NCBI GenBank assembly: GCA_009602735.1
Contig: WELA01002665.1
Location: forward strand, 321,328 to 359,975
Reading direction: 5' to 3'
Origin: Mesotaenium endlicherianum
Lineage: Eukaryota > Streptophyta > Zygnematophyceae > Zygnematales > Mesotaeniaceae
DNA: 38,648 nt
Shown here: positions 22,096-31,550 of the stretch, piece by piece
Layout of the letters: the number at the start of each line of letters is the position of its first letter
Numbering within the stretch: the first letter of the stretch is position 1
Made by a program: the position numbers and the translations under genes
Notes under the pieces: model-generated
Seen by the model: only the letters and a program-made list of their open reading frames with translations
Told to the model about the DNA's origin: nothing
The model's database searches: none

Positions 22096-22120
22096 GGGCA
22101 ATCAACCTGGTTGATTGCCC
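22096..22120. repeat. Perfect 12-bp inverted repeat
   Basis: GGGCAATCAACC and GGTTGATTGCCC are exact reverse complements separated by one base. The surrounding 120 bases also repeat GGTCGGTG- and CCTTCCA-like words. A small foldback element or protein-binding palindrome is possible. Confidence 0.6.
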
Positions 22121-22247
22121 TTTGCGCGTGTGTCGGTGGCAGGCTGACTGCGATAGAGCAATTTCTGGTCTTCCTGCACTTCACCATTCAGTGACAGGGT
22201 CAGCACTTTGTGTTTTCACGTTGAGCTTGTCCTCTACTTCCTATTTC

Positions 22248-23169
22248 AAGTTTTAGCAAATTTTTAAAAAAGTTTAGGCCTGCCCAAAAAGTCCACACAG
22301 TAAAACAATCATGAGCCTGACTCAATAGTGAAGTTCTTAATTCCAAGTTATTACGAATGACCAACTTCAACCTGCCTGAAGTGGTTTCATTTACCTAGAT
22401 TCCTCCCTTTAGCCTAAACCCAAGTGCAGTGGCAGGACACACACCATTAGGTGGACTGGGCTCAAATGTTGGGTCAGAAAGGTAGGCTTTCCTAAGTTGT
22501 TCAAGGAAGGACTTTTTCACCTTAAGTGAAGTGAGGGCACAAAGAACCTTATCTACAGCATGCTAATTAAAGTTCCTTACTTGCAAGTCAGGTCTTCTAG
22601 AGAGAGCATCAACAAGATTTAACTTCCCTGGTTTGTAGTCGATTTGGATCTCGAACTGCTCCAGCATCTGACTCCAGCGATTCTCCCTCCGCGACAACTT
22701 GGACTTCTTCTGGAAACGTGTCAGACTAGATGATTCGTAATTATCTTAAAAACTTTCCCATGTAAGTATGCTCTCCACTGTTTGAGAACATCAATTAAAG
22801 GTTAATAGCTCTTTATCATGCACATAGTAATTAGCCTCAGTTGGATTGAACTTCATAGACTCATATTGCACATGATGCCATTCCTGCTTTATACTACCAT
22901 CCTTCGTGGTTTTGTCAGCAGGCTACAACAAAATAGCACCCATGGCAAAGTCAAAAGCGTCAGTGACCACTTGTACAAGTTTGCTGGGGTCATACACAGC
23001 GAGAACAAGGGCAGAGCATAGAGCATCTTTAAGGGTCTGGAAGGCAGCTTGCTGCTCTTCCCCCCCCACATACCCTATGTCCTTTTTAGTGAAGTCAGAC
23101 AATTTATTAGCCTTTGTGGAATAACATTCAACAAATCTCCTGTAATAATTAGCCAATCGGAGGAAGGAT
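22248..23169 (-). mobile_element. Fragment D: Ty3/gypsy RNase H to integrase zinc-binding remnant
   Basis: Read on the minus strand it begins at the RT/RNase H linker (RLANYYRRF), continues through RNase H ([14 protein letters not shown], a [13 protein letters not shown] relative) and the PGKLNPADALS-like linker into the integrase N-terminal region, and stops near 22248. It belongs to the same family as element A, with many substitutions and indels. A TAG at 22923-22925 interrupts the frame after GAILL, where element A and fragment C have CAG. Its right edge meets the LTR-like segment at 23170. Non-functional. Confidence 0.85.
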
Positions 23170-23343
23170 CTAAAGCAAGCTGACTTAAGTCGACTTCAGC
23201 CTGCTGCTTCCGGCTGAGTCATTAAACTGATATTAAACATCAAGTCCAGCAGACTGATTATTAACTAAAGTTCAGCAGGCTGAACTTAATTGACTATTAT
23301 ATTTAAATGAATATTATATCTACCAATATACTGATTCATTACA
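23170..23343 (-). repeat. Truncated LTR segment matching the start of the element A LTR
   Basis: Over about 170 bases this matches 31380-31550 in the same orientation, with scattered substitutions (shared words include CTTCAGCCTGCTGCTTCCGG and AAGTCCAGCAGACTGATTAT). On the minus strand it begins TGTAATGAAT directly after a polypurine tract, as a 3' LTR should. It ends where fragment D begins, so about three quarters of the LTR is missing. Confidence 0.8.
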
Positions 23344-23358
23344 ATCCCTCCAACTTAA
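23344..23358 (-). other. Polypurine tract next to the 3' LTR segment
   Basis: On the minus strand TTAAGTTGGAGGGAT stands immediately before TGTAATG of the LTR. A 7-bp stem (GTTGTCG/CGACAAC) lies just upstream. Position and composition fit the plus-strand primer of an LTR element. Confidence 0.65.
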
Positions 23359-23543
23359 CTTGTTGTCGCCTCGACAACATTAAACTGCAGAAGTTTTTGG
23401 TCAGGCAACTGAACCTGACCAACCTCCCCCACTGACTGCCTCTCCAGCCTGTCACCTAGGGGGTTGTTCCTGGGGCTTTAGGATCAGGAGACTGAGATCT
23501 GGACCTAGATCTGGACAGCCCTCTAGGTTTGTCAACTAGCCTT

Positions 23544-25181
23544 CTAAAGAACCCCGTTTGTTTCTAAAGTTGGACCTCGAGGAGAACGAAGGATGGTAGC
23601 CTGCTCTTCAACCACTTGGGTGTTGATCCCCACATAGACAGGCATTCCAGTGAGATGTTGAGACACATTGGCAAGAGGTACATGCCCCCGAGCGAAGGGA
23701 GAGGCCGGCATACCTCTGGCCACCCCGCGGGTCCCTCTTCTGGCACCCTTGTCCTCTAGGGATTTCTGCCTGTGTCTGCTGCCAAGTACAGTCAGATCAG
23801 CTTCTTCCCCTGCTTGGGCAGGTGGGCTGGGGGATCGAGTGCGGGGTCCAGTTGCCTCCATGACCGGGATCACGTTCCATATTCCTGATCTTGGTTCCTT
23901 AGGCAGTGCCCCTGCCTGCCCCTGGGTGTCCTGAGTACCAGCTCTTGATGCTTCTTCTCTGCCTTGTTCTTCTTCCTCATCCTCCTCATCCTCCTCCTCT
24001 GAGAGAGTAAGAGTCTCATCCACTAAGTCGTCCTGCTCCCTGGTAGACATAGAGTAGTCTACTGACCTCCCTTTCTTAGGGCGCGCTGGAGGTTGCTTGG
24101 CCTTCAGCCTGCTGATATCTATCCGGCCTGCATTCTTCGCCCATTTGACAAAGGCATGCTTTTCCTTAGAGAAGTAGTCTCTCCCCCTCCTCCTGTGCTC
24201 TTTGGTCTCTGCATTCATATTGCTCAGGCAGCCATTTAGCCTGGGGTCCCAAGGGGCAATGTGAGGTGGTAGGATGAGGTAGCCGTCTAGGCCAAAGTGG
24301 AAATTGTCTGATTGGGCTCGGTCACACTCCTGCTTTTTGTTTGTGACGGTCATCCACCTCCAGTCTGTTGGCTGCCGGTAGTACTAGGGTCCATGCTCAG
24401 CTTTTCTCAGTTTACATGGGAACCAGTGGGGAGAGAACATCTGCTGTCCTGCTTCCCTGGCCAAGTACTCCCAGCTCCTTCTCTCAACTTCATTGTAAGC
24501 TGGCAACAGTATGAGGAAGAATATCGTATTCTTAAAGCTATCGGGCCGCATGCTCACCATCTTGATGAGTCTCTGATCTTCCACTATTCCCGGTATTGGG
24601 ACTGGCTTATTCTCTGAATCATCGGCAAGGTACCGGGCCTGCTCTGCTGTATAGTCCACCATCTTGGCATAATCCTCGTAGAGGACCACACCAGTGTGTG
24701 TCTCGATGTACCTATCCAGTGCTGCAGCTCCTTCCCTCCGTAGCAGTGTTGTCTGTTCCAGCTTGTTGATCTCCTGGGCTGCCAGCAATGTTTCCTTCAG
24801 GTTATCAAAGTTTTGGCCACCCACCACAGTATACCTGTAAGTGGCCAAGCTCTTCTGCCTGTCCGCTTCAGCCTTTTTCCTTCTCTCCTCCTCTGCCGCT
24901 GCCGCTTCTTCTTGTTGTTTCTTCTGTCTCTCCTCCTCAGCTTTCTTGAGGTTTTCCGCTTCCTGATCCTTCTTCCTCTGTGCTTCTTCTGCCGCCTCTT
25001 GTTGTTTGAGGACCCTTTCTTGTTCTCTCCTGGTGAGGGACGTCGCCGCCAGCTCCTTCTGGTATTGCTCCATTGTCCTCCTGGCTTCTTCTGCCTTGCG
25101 CTTTCTGTCCTCCTTTTGTGTGGTGGGAGCCCTCCTGCACATGTAACCAGGGCACAAGTTAGTAGGATATCGACCTTTGCC
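23544..25181 (-). pseudogene. Unrecognised large open frame of element A (coiled coil plus acidic region)
   Basis: I do not recognise this protein. One frame runs from 25181 to the stop at 23544, about 545 codons, broken by a single TAG at 24384-24386. An upstream in-frame TAG (25182-25184) limits the N-terminus; the first ATG is at 25142. Order: a Cys-containing start (LCPGYMCRR); a Lys/Glu/Ala/Gln-rich coiled coil of about 90 residues (KAEEERQKKQQEEAAAAEEE); a globular-looking middle (YRYTVVGGQNFDNLKETLLA, then FKNTIFFLILLPAYNEVERR); an aromatic part (PTDWRWMTVTNKK, FGLDGYLILPPH); an acidic run (SEEEDEEDEEEEQ); and a disordered Pro/Ser/Arg-rich end. It lies downstream of pol in the same sense, where env-like extra frames sit in some plant LTR elements, but nothing shows a signal peptide or a clear membrane anchor. 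It could instead be the Gag-like protein of a non-autonomous element or captured host sequence. Confidence 0.6.
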
Positions 25182-25466
25182 CTAGAAGTTGCAGGAAGGG
25201 AGTAAGTTCGTATTAGTATGGTGTATTCGTTCTTGTTTACCTTACAGGGTGATTGCTAGAAGTTGACGTAGTTGCGGTGCGCTAGACATAAACGTATGAA
25301 TGTGTTTTCAGGTGTGTTAAGTGATGTATGGCTGTGCGAGGCCCTTTTTCCTTCAGCTAAAGGTGCTTTATGTGGGCCAGGCTGTCCCCTCTGTCACTAT
25401 GCTGACACTTAGGGCTCACATAATTGTCCCTTTCTCGCTCTCGCACACTAACTGTCATATATTTTC
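25182..25466 (-). other. Non-coding leader between pol of element A and the extra frame
   Basis: About 285 bases without an open frame or family match. On the minus strand it holds a donor-like GTAAGGTAAAC (near 25245) and ends in TCCCTTCCTGCAACTTCTAG, which looks like a splice acceptor in front of the extra frame. CAACTTCTAG occurs twice. It could be a subgenomic leader or the start of another LTR; no primer-binding site is seen. Confidence 0.4.
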
Positions 25467-25479
25467 CCCTCCAACTTAA
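25463..25479 (-). other. Second polypurine tract, after pol of element A
   Basis: On the minus strand TTTAAGTTGGAGGGGAAAA follows the pol stop by about 50 bases. It shares 13 bases (TTAAGTTGGAGGG) with the tract at 23346-23358 and also has a small stem upstream (GACAGG/CCTGTC). What follows does not match the LTR at 30841-31550. Confidence 0.6.
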
Positions 25480-25527
25480 ATGGAGACAGGTGCTCCTGTC
25501 ACCTTCCCGTGTCAACTGAAATGACTG

Positions 25528-28500
25528 TTAGGGAGGTGCTCCAGCCGCCCGAAAGTGGAACCGTTTCAACGCCCCTTTGGCATTAGTCAAATGGTCCTTA
25601 AATTCCCAAGTGTCCCCAGAGGCATCGTAACCCTTCCATCGAATGAGGTACTTCATGACATATTTAGACGATCGACGGACCGAGCGCGGGTCTAAAATCT
25701 CCTCAACCTCATATTCCTCAGGGTCGCCTTCCCAGACAGCGGGGACCGGTCCCGATTGGACAAGTAACCGACCTGTGAACAGTGTATCACCTTTGATGTA
25801 TGGTTCCAGGAAGGAGACATTAAAGACCGGATGACCCTTGTATTCGGCTGACATGTTCAGTTTGTAAGCATTCTTACCGACACGACGCACCGCCGAATAT
25901 GGACCGACCCAGACAGGGCCAAGCTTTTTCTTGACCACACCAGGGAGGTACAAGTGCTGAGAATGCAGTTTGACCAAATCCCCCTTGGAAAATGTCAGTT
26001 CCAAATCGNATAGAAAAGGTCAGTTCTCAACGGTGCTGATTAGCGTACTTTTGTTGGTTTTCTTGGGCTCTGTGCAGGTTCTGCTGGACTTTGGACAGAG
26101 TGTCAGCAAACTCCTGAGTGAAGTGGAGGGAGACCGGATTGTCAATCCCTTCAGGGTGTGTTAAAGACTCCCCTAGGACATTTGAAGGAGACTTAGGGAC
26201 TCTACCCAGGCTTAGTTCAAAAGGAGTCTTGCCCGTTGACGCGTGCACCGCACCGTTGACCGCAAATTGGATTTGGGGTATCAGGTCATCCCCATTATCT
26301 TGTTTTTGGTTAAAATAGGCTCTCGGTACCTCTTGCAGAACTCGGTTAGTTCTTTCAGTCTGCCCATCAGTCTAAGGGTGGTTTGCTGTGCTGAGCAGCT
26401 GTATGACTCCCATTAACCCAGTTAAAGCCCTCCAGAACTTAGAGGTAAATTTTGAGTCCCTGTCTGAGATTACATTAGAGGGTAGCCCATGTTGGCATAC
26501 TACCTGGTTGTAGAACTGTCTCGCTGTTTCGAGTGCAGTTACTTTGACAGTTGTGGGGATGAAAATGACCATTTTTGTTAGTTTATCCACGACTACCAGT
26601 ATCGAATCATGCCCATTGGCAATTCATGGCAATGTGACCACCCAGTCCATGGATATTGTTTCCCAGCGTCCAGCTGGGATGGGCAGCGGTTGTAAGAGGC
26701 CCCCCGGTGGTGTGTGCCTAGACTTATTCTTTTGACACTGGTCACAGGACTTAACGTATTTCAAGGCTTCCCGAGGTAATCCCTCCCAATGATTATGTTT
26801 TGCCAGTTTGCCAACAGTTTGGGCCTGCCCCAAATGCCCACCCAGTAAACTGTCATGTGCTTGACTCAATAAAAGGGACCTTATTTCCACGTTATTAGGA
26901 ATGACCAGCTTCAGCCTGCCTGAAGTGGTTTCAGTCACCCAGACCCCTCCCTTAAGCTTATACCCGAGTGCAGTAGCACGACACATACCAGTAGTGGGGC
27001 TGGGCTCAAATGTTGGGTCAGAATGGTAGGCTTTCCTAAGTTGTTCGAGGAGGGACTTTTTCACCTTTAGTGAAGTGAGTGCACACAGGACTTTATCTAC
27101 AGCATGCTGACTAAAGTTCCTTTCTTGCAAGTCAGGTCTCCTAGAGAGTGCATCAGCAGGATTCAACTTCCCTGGTTTGTAGTCGATCTGGACTTGAAAT
27201 TGCTCCAACATCTGGCCCCAGCGGTTTTCCCTCCTTGACAGCTTGGACTTCTTCTAAAAGTGAGTCAGAGCTAGATGATCTGTAATGACCTTAAAAGCTT
27301 TATCATGTAAGTATGCTCTCCATTGTTTGAGCACATGAATGATAGCTAGCAGCTCTTTATCATGCACTGAGTAATTAATCTCCGCTGGATTAAATTTCAT
27401 AGACTCGTACAACACAGGATGCCATTCCTGCCGTACCTTACCATCCTTTGTGGTTTTGTCAGTACGCTGCAACAAAATAGCACCCATGGCAAAGTCAGAG
27501 GCATCAGAAATCACCTGCACCGATTTGCTGGGGTCATACACAGCTAGCACTGGGGCAGAACAAAGAGCATCTTTAAGGGTTCGGAAGGCAGCCTGCTGCT
27601 CTTCCCCCCACACATACCCTATGTCTTTCTTAGTAAGGTCAGTCAGTTTACTGGCCTTTGTGGAATAATTCTCAATAAATCTCCTATAGTAGTTAGCCAA
27701 CCCGAGGAAGGATCTAACTTCAGAGATAGACTGTGGTACTGGCCAGTCCCTTATGGTCTGGACTTTCTTAAGATCTACACTGATGCCCTCTTTACTGACA
27801 ACGTGGCCCAAGAATTCAATACTTTCCTTAAAGAAATCACACTTGCTCATTTTAGCATATATGTGATTTTTCCGCAGAGTGTCCATGACTGTCTTTAACT
27901 GTTCAGTGTGCTGAGCTTCATCTTTAGAAAAAATAAAATATCATCCAGGAAAACTTGCACAAACTTATCCAAATAAGGTCTAAAAATGTCATTCATAGCA
28001 CCCATGAAGGTCGCAGGAGCATTAGTCAGTCCAAATGGCATCACGTTGAACTCATAATGTCCATAACGTGTGCGGAAGGCAGTCTTGTGTTCATCCCCCT
28101 CAGCAATTCTGATTTGATGATAACCACTCTTGAGATCTATCTTACTGAACACCTTAGCACCAGACAGGGTATCAAGCAAGTCCTCGATCGTGGGTAAAGC
28201 ATACTTGTTCTTTACTGTAATTCTGTTCGGGGCTCTGTAATCCACACACATCCGCATACTGCCATCCTTTTTCTTAACAAATAGGATGGGTGCGCCGTAA
28301 GGTGATTTACTGGGAGAAATATAACCATTTTCCTCAAGCTCTGCAATCTGTGTTTTCAACTCCTCGCTCTCCACATAAGACAAGCCATAAGTGCGTTGCC
28401 AGGGTGGTTGATTTCCAGGTAATAAATCAATCCTATGATCTACTTCCCTCTTAGGGGGTAGTCCTGGAGGCATATTAAATACATCCGTGTACTGAGCAAC

Positions 28501-29262
28501 AATGTTTGCAGCAGTAGGGTGCTCCGGAGGGTGTACCTTTTTCTCAACCACTTCTTCAGGTTGAGGAGGTACCTCTCTTAGCAGCAGACAGAACATTCTG
28601 TCTTCCTTCTGGTTCCAGCTTTTGACGAACTCCATTGCATTCAGCAACTTGCATCCTTCTGGAAGCCTCTTCTTTTCCTTCATTTGCCATCCACACAGGA
28701 CAAGAGGAAGAGCACTGGTGGGTGCCAAGTTAATCTGCCCATCACTGGCTCCTCTCACTATAACTGTAGCTCTGCTCCAACGCACTTCAGCTTGATGTCT
28801 ATTAAGCCAGGACCTGCCTAGCACGAGATCATAAAAGCCAGTGTTGAGTACCTCAAATGTAAGCGTTTCAGTTAGAACTGCAATGCCAGAACCTAACTGG
28901 ACCTCAATAGGCTTGGTTATAACTCCTCCCGGAATACTTGAGGCATCTCCAAGGAATATTTTTCTATTCCCTTGGGTGACAGTGGCCAGTCTTAGCCGCT
29001 TAATTAAGTCCTTATGGATAAAAATATGTGACGCCCCTCCGTCAACAAATGCCCTCACCTTCCTACCAGCAATCATGCAATGCATAGGGGGGACTGTCTT
29101 TTCCTGACTTTTGCATTGTTCTTCTGACTTAGCAAAGAAATGTTGGACATCAGGTGGAACAAGAGCATCCAGAGTGTGCACTCTCTGGATGTCTATGTTG
29201 CTGATGGTCTCCTTTATCTGGTTGTCAGGCATGCATAGTGAATCCAGTTCAGCAGGACCCAT
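25528..29262 (-). pseudogene. pol: Element A pol: protease, RT, RNase H, integrase, chromodomain (decayed)
   Basis: Protease site [11 protein letters not shown] (DGG instead of the usual DSG or DTG, Asp74 of the open frame). RT motifs [35 protein letters not shown] and FLDDIL. RNase [13 protein letters not shown]. Integrase zinc-binding region ending CDQCQKNKSR, catalytic core MDWVV and VVDKLTKM, HP-stop-TDGQ, and a C-terminal VSFLEPY followed by a chromodomain (EYEVEEILDPR to YLIRWKGYDASGDTWE, about 25555-25715). Breaks: a 1-base loss in a T-run near 27935 just after FLDDIL; stops at 27254, 26624, 26372 and 26027; and a single N at 26009. The whole pol is otherwise colinear with the family. 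Two further in-frame TAGs lie upstream at 29290 and 29326. Confidence 0.9.
26009..26009. other. Single N with duplicated flanks
   Basis: One unknown base. GAAAATGTCAGTTC (25988-26001) and GAAAAGGTCAGTTC (26013-26026) flank it and both correspond to the same codons (ELTF), so the join looks like two contig ends that were not merged. Confidence 0.8.
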
Positions 29263-29396
29263 AATACCTGCTACGAGGGCAGCTAGTGACTACTCACTAT
29301 CTCTAGCATCCTCACAGTCAGTAGACTAGATTACTGACTGTTGCTGTCTTTTAAAGGCTGGTCTTTTCTCTCGACCTTCAGAAGGTGCTTGTCTAG

Positions 29397-30806
29397 ACAC
29401 TGCTCTTTGAAGTGACCTGGCTGCTAACAATGGAAGCAAATTGATTTTGCTGAGGCTGGTCTCGGCTTAGTCCTACCACCACCTCTTCCATAGCCGCCTC
29501 GAGAGAAACTACCTCTCCCTCTAGACTGCATAGCATTGTACTCATACTCATATTCATCTCCCTGATCATCCTCAGCCTGGTCTTCTTCAATTGCATTGTA
29601 GGAACCGTGGGGCTTTTTGACAACCTTAGACACCAAAGCATTACTCTGGCGCTTGTGATTGAACTGCTGCTGATCCCAGGCGTCAGCATCCTGGATCAAG
29701 TCAGCCAGTTTCTCATACTTTTTCTCAGCAAAATGACCAGAGACCTCGGATTTCAAGCCATACCTGAAGTATGCTATCCTATACCGTTCTGGCAAATCTG
29801 GCTGCTTCATCATGTTCTCTTGGAACTTTTGAGCAAACTCAGCAACTGAAGTGGTCTGCTTCAGTGTCAGGGAGATCATCGCATAGATAGCTTTCTCTTG
29901 CTGGTTGATGACATCAAACTTCTCATGCAATTTCTTGACAAACTCTACCCACGTAGGGTCACCGAGTTGCTGAGCCTCACGCTCTCCTTTCCAGTAAAGC
30001 CACCAGTCTGCGGCACTGCCTTTCAGTAGCGCACCGGTGTGCCTGACCTTCTCGTAATCTTGCAGTTTTGGGTAGTTCTCCAGCCACTGCTCAACATCCG
30101 CGAGAAACTTGATCAGGTAATATTTTCTGTTTCCCTCAGGATCATATTCCTGGGGAGGTTTCGGCTTGGGCTTACTAGGCCCTCTGCCACCACCACTAGT
30201 GGTTTGAGACCCGAGTTGGTCTCTGTCCCGCAGTAGAGACATTATGATTCTTTTGTCCTCCTGTTGGGATTGATACATGGTCGCCATTTACGACTGCATT
30301 TGAACGAACAATGCTCCCAAGTCTACACTCTGGGGTGGTAGTCTAGCAAATGCAGCAGCAGCATTGGCATCTACTCGCTGAGTAGTGTCCTCAACAGTCC
30401 CTCTCGCTCCTGCAGCAGCAATTCCTGCCGCATTCAGCCGGTCACGTATTTGACTTAGGGGTACATTGAGTTGTACAGCAGGAGGTGGGTTCAGAAAATT
30501 GGCCCTGGATGCCATAAGTTATTCAACCGTGCGCTCGTCAGCACGCTGTCCTTCCCTCCTTTCTGTATCTTCAGCAGCCTTTGCTAATTGTTCAGCTAAT
30601 TTGGCTCTCTCCTCCTCAGCTTGCTGTGCTGCGACTGCGGCAATAGCAGCTGCCTCATCTGCAGCCTCTCTAGTTGCAGTATCTGCCACTGCTTCAGAAT
30701 AGGTACGGGTTCCCGCTACATGGCTTTCCGACTGGTTTTTGACATTCTCGTTATCCTGGTTCTCCATGTCTCGGGAGTTGCTAGTTTGAGACCTTGTCCT
30801 TACCAT
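29397..30806 (-). pseudogene. gag: Element A gag (capsid and zinc knuckle, interrupted)
   Basis: One frame starting MVRTRSQTSNS, 22 bases after the PBS. A coiled-coil-like Ala/Glu/Gln N-terminal part is followed by the Gag capsid-like retrotransposon domain (YLIKFLADVEQWLENYP, SAADWWLYWKGE, WVEFVKKLHEKF, YRIAYFRYGL) and an Arg/Gly-rich segment. Last comes a CCHC zinc knuckle starting CFHC and continuing PGHFKEQC. Stops: TAA at 30519, TAA at 30288, and TAG at 29424 inside the zinc knuckle. Pol lies in the -1 frame relative to gag. Confidence 0.85.
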
Positions 30807-30827
30807 ACAAAGAAGATTGTGATAACT

Positions 30828-30839
30828 GCTCCGGTACCA
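30828..30839 (-). other. Primer-binding site (initiator Met tRNA type)
   Basis: On the minus strand TGGTACCGGAGC follows the LTR end by one base. It matches the usual plant LTR-element PBS TGGTATCAGAGC at 10 of 12 positions. Confidence 0.7.
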
Positions 30840-30840
30840 C

Positions 30841-31550
30841 TGAAATGAATCGACTTACCAAATAGGCGATTAACAATTAATAAGGATCTTTATATCAGCA
30901 AGTAATCTTTCCGTTAACTAGTTAAACGGCAAAGGACAACACACTAGCAGTGAACAATACTCGTAAGTCAAATGCGAGTAAACTAGCATCAATAATGCAA
31001 TCAGTGAACTCATACATAAGCAAGGTTAGAAGACAGTGCGTAACAATGGCTTCTCGCCTTGGATTCAGGTTCCTCTCAGTAAGCTGTACAAGAGAGTTGG
31101 CCTCGTTTTCGAATGCCGAACTCGAGAGCAATGCCTAGCATATGTACATGGAATGAGTTTACTGTTCAACGGCCAGTGCGATGGCACCGCCTACCCGGGA
31201 GTTAACCACGTTGGTAGGACCTCGGTTAACCAAATCCACCGCCATCTCCCATCATCCCGAATCGCCATCCATCATAGGGATGTCATCTGGCCATTCATCT
31301 AGCATATCACACTTAGATACATATCGAGGCAGTCCGTTGCTACCGAGTACGGAAGTCAGCTGGCTGTCAAAGAATATGTCAGCACGCTGACTTAGGTTGA
31401 CTTCAGCCTGCTGCTTCCGGTTGAGTCATTAAACTGCTACTAAATATGAAGTCCAGCAGACTGATTATCAACTAGAGTTCAGTAGGCTGAACTTTAATAA
31501 CTATTATACTTAAATGAATATTAAATCTATTAATATACTTATTCATTACG
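30841..31550 (-). repeat. 5' LTR of element A (about 710 bp)
   Basis: On the minus strand it runs from about 31550 (CGTAATGAATAAG; the other copy starts TGTAATGAAT) to TTTCA at 30841, directly before the PBS. Its first 170 bases match 23170-23343. The outer edge abuts fragment C. The first base differs between the copies (C versus T), consistent with decay. No promoter element is assigned. Confidence 0.75.

Larger units (their letters stand above)
20662..22247. other. Kinase upstream region, no gene seen
   Basis: Non-coding DNA 5' of the kinase, up to the first retroelement fragment. It contains a TA microsatellite and a perfect short palindrome, listed separately. No promoter element can be assigned with confidence. 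Confidence 0.6.
23170..31550 (-). mobile_element. Element A: degenerate Ty3/gypsy chromovirus with an extra 3' open frame
   Basis: Order on the minus strand: LTR (31550-30841), PBS (30839-30828), gag, protease-RT-RNase H-integrase-chromodomain (to 25528), polypurine tract (25479-25463), an unrecognised open frame (25181-23544), a second polypurine tract (23358-23344) and the first 174 bases of a related LTR (23343-23170). Pol order (RT before integrase) and the chromodomain assign it to Ty3/gypsy chromoviruses. The coding region holds nine in-frame stops and at least one 1-base frameshift, so it is not autonomous. Treating 23170-25462 as part of the same element rests on the LTR match between the two ends; a composite of two elements is the main alternative. 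Confidence 0.7.

Noticed and set aside
25182..25466. This stretch as the 3' LTR of element A
   Set aside because: No similarity to the 5' LTR at 30841-31550; LTR-like sequence is instead found at 23170-23343. Kept only as an alternative in the composite hypothesis.
29424..29426. TAG in the zinc knuckle as a programmed gag-pol readthrough stop
   Set aside because: Pol is in a different frame, and other stops of the same kind interrupt gag, so nonsense decay is the simpler reading.
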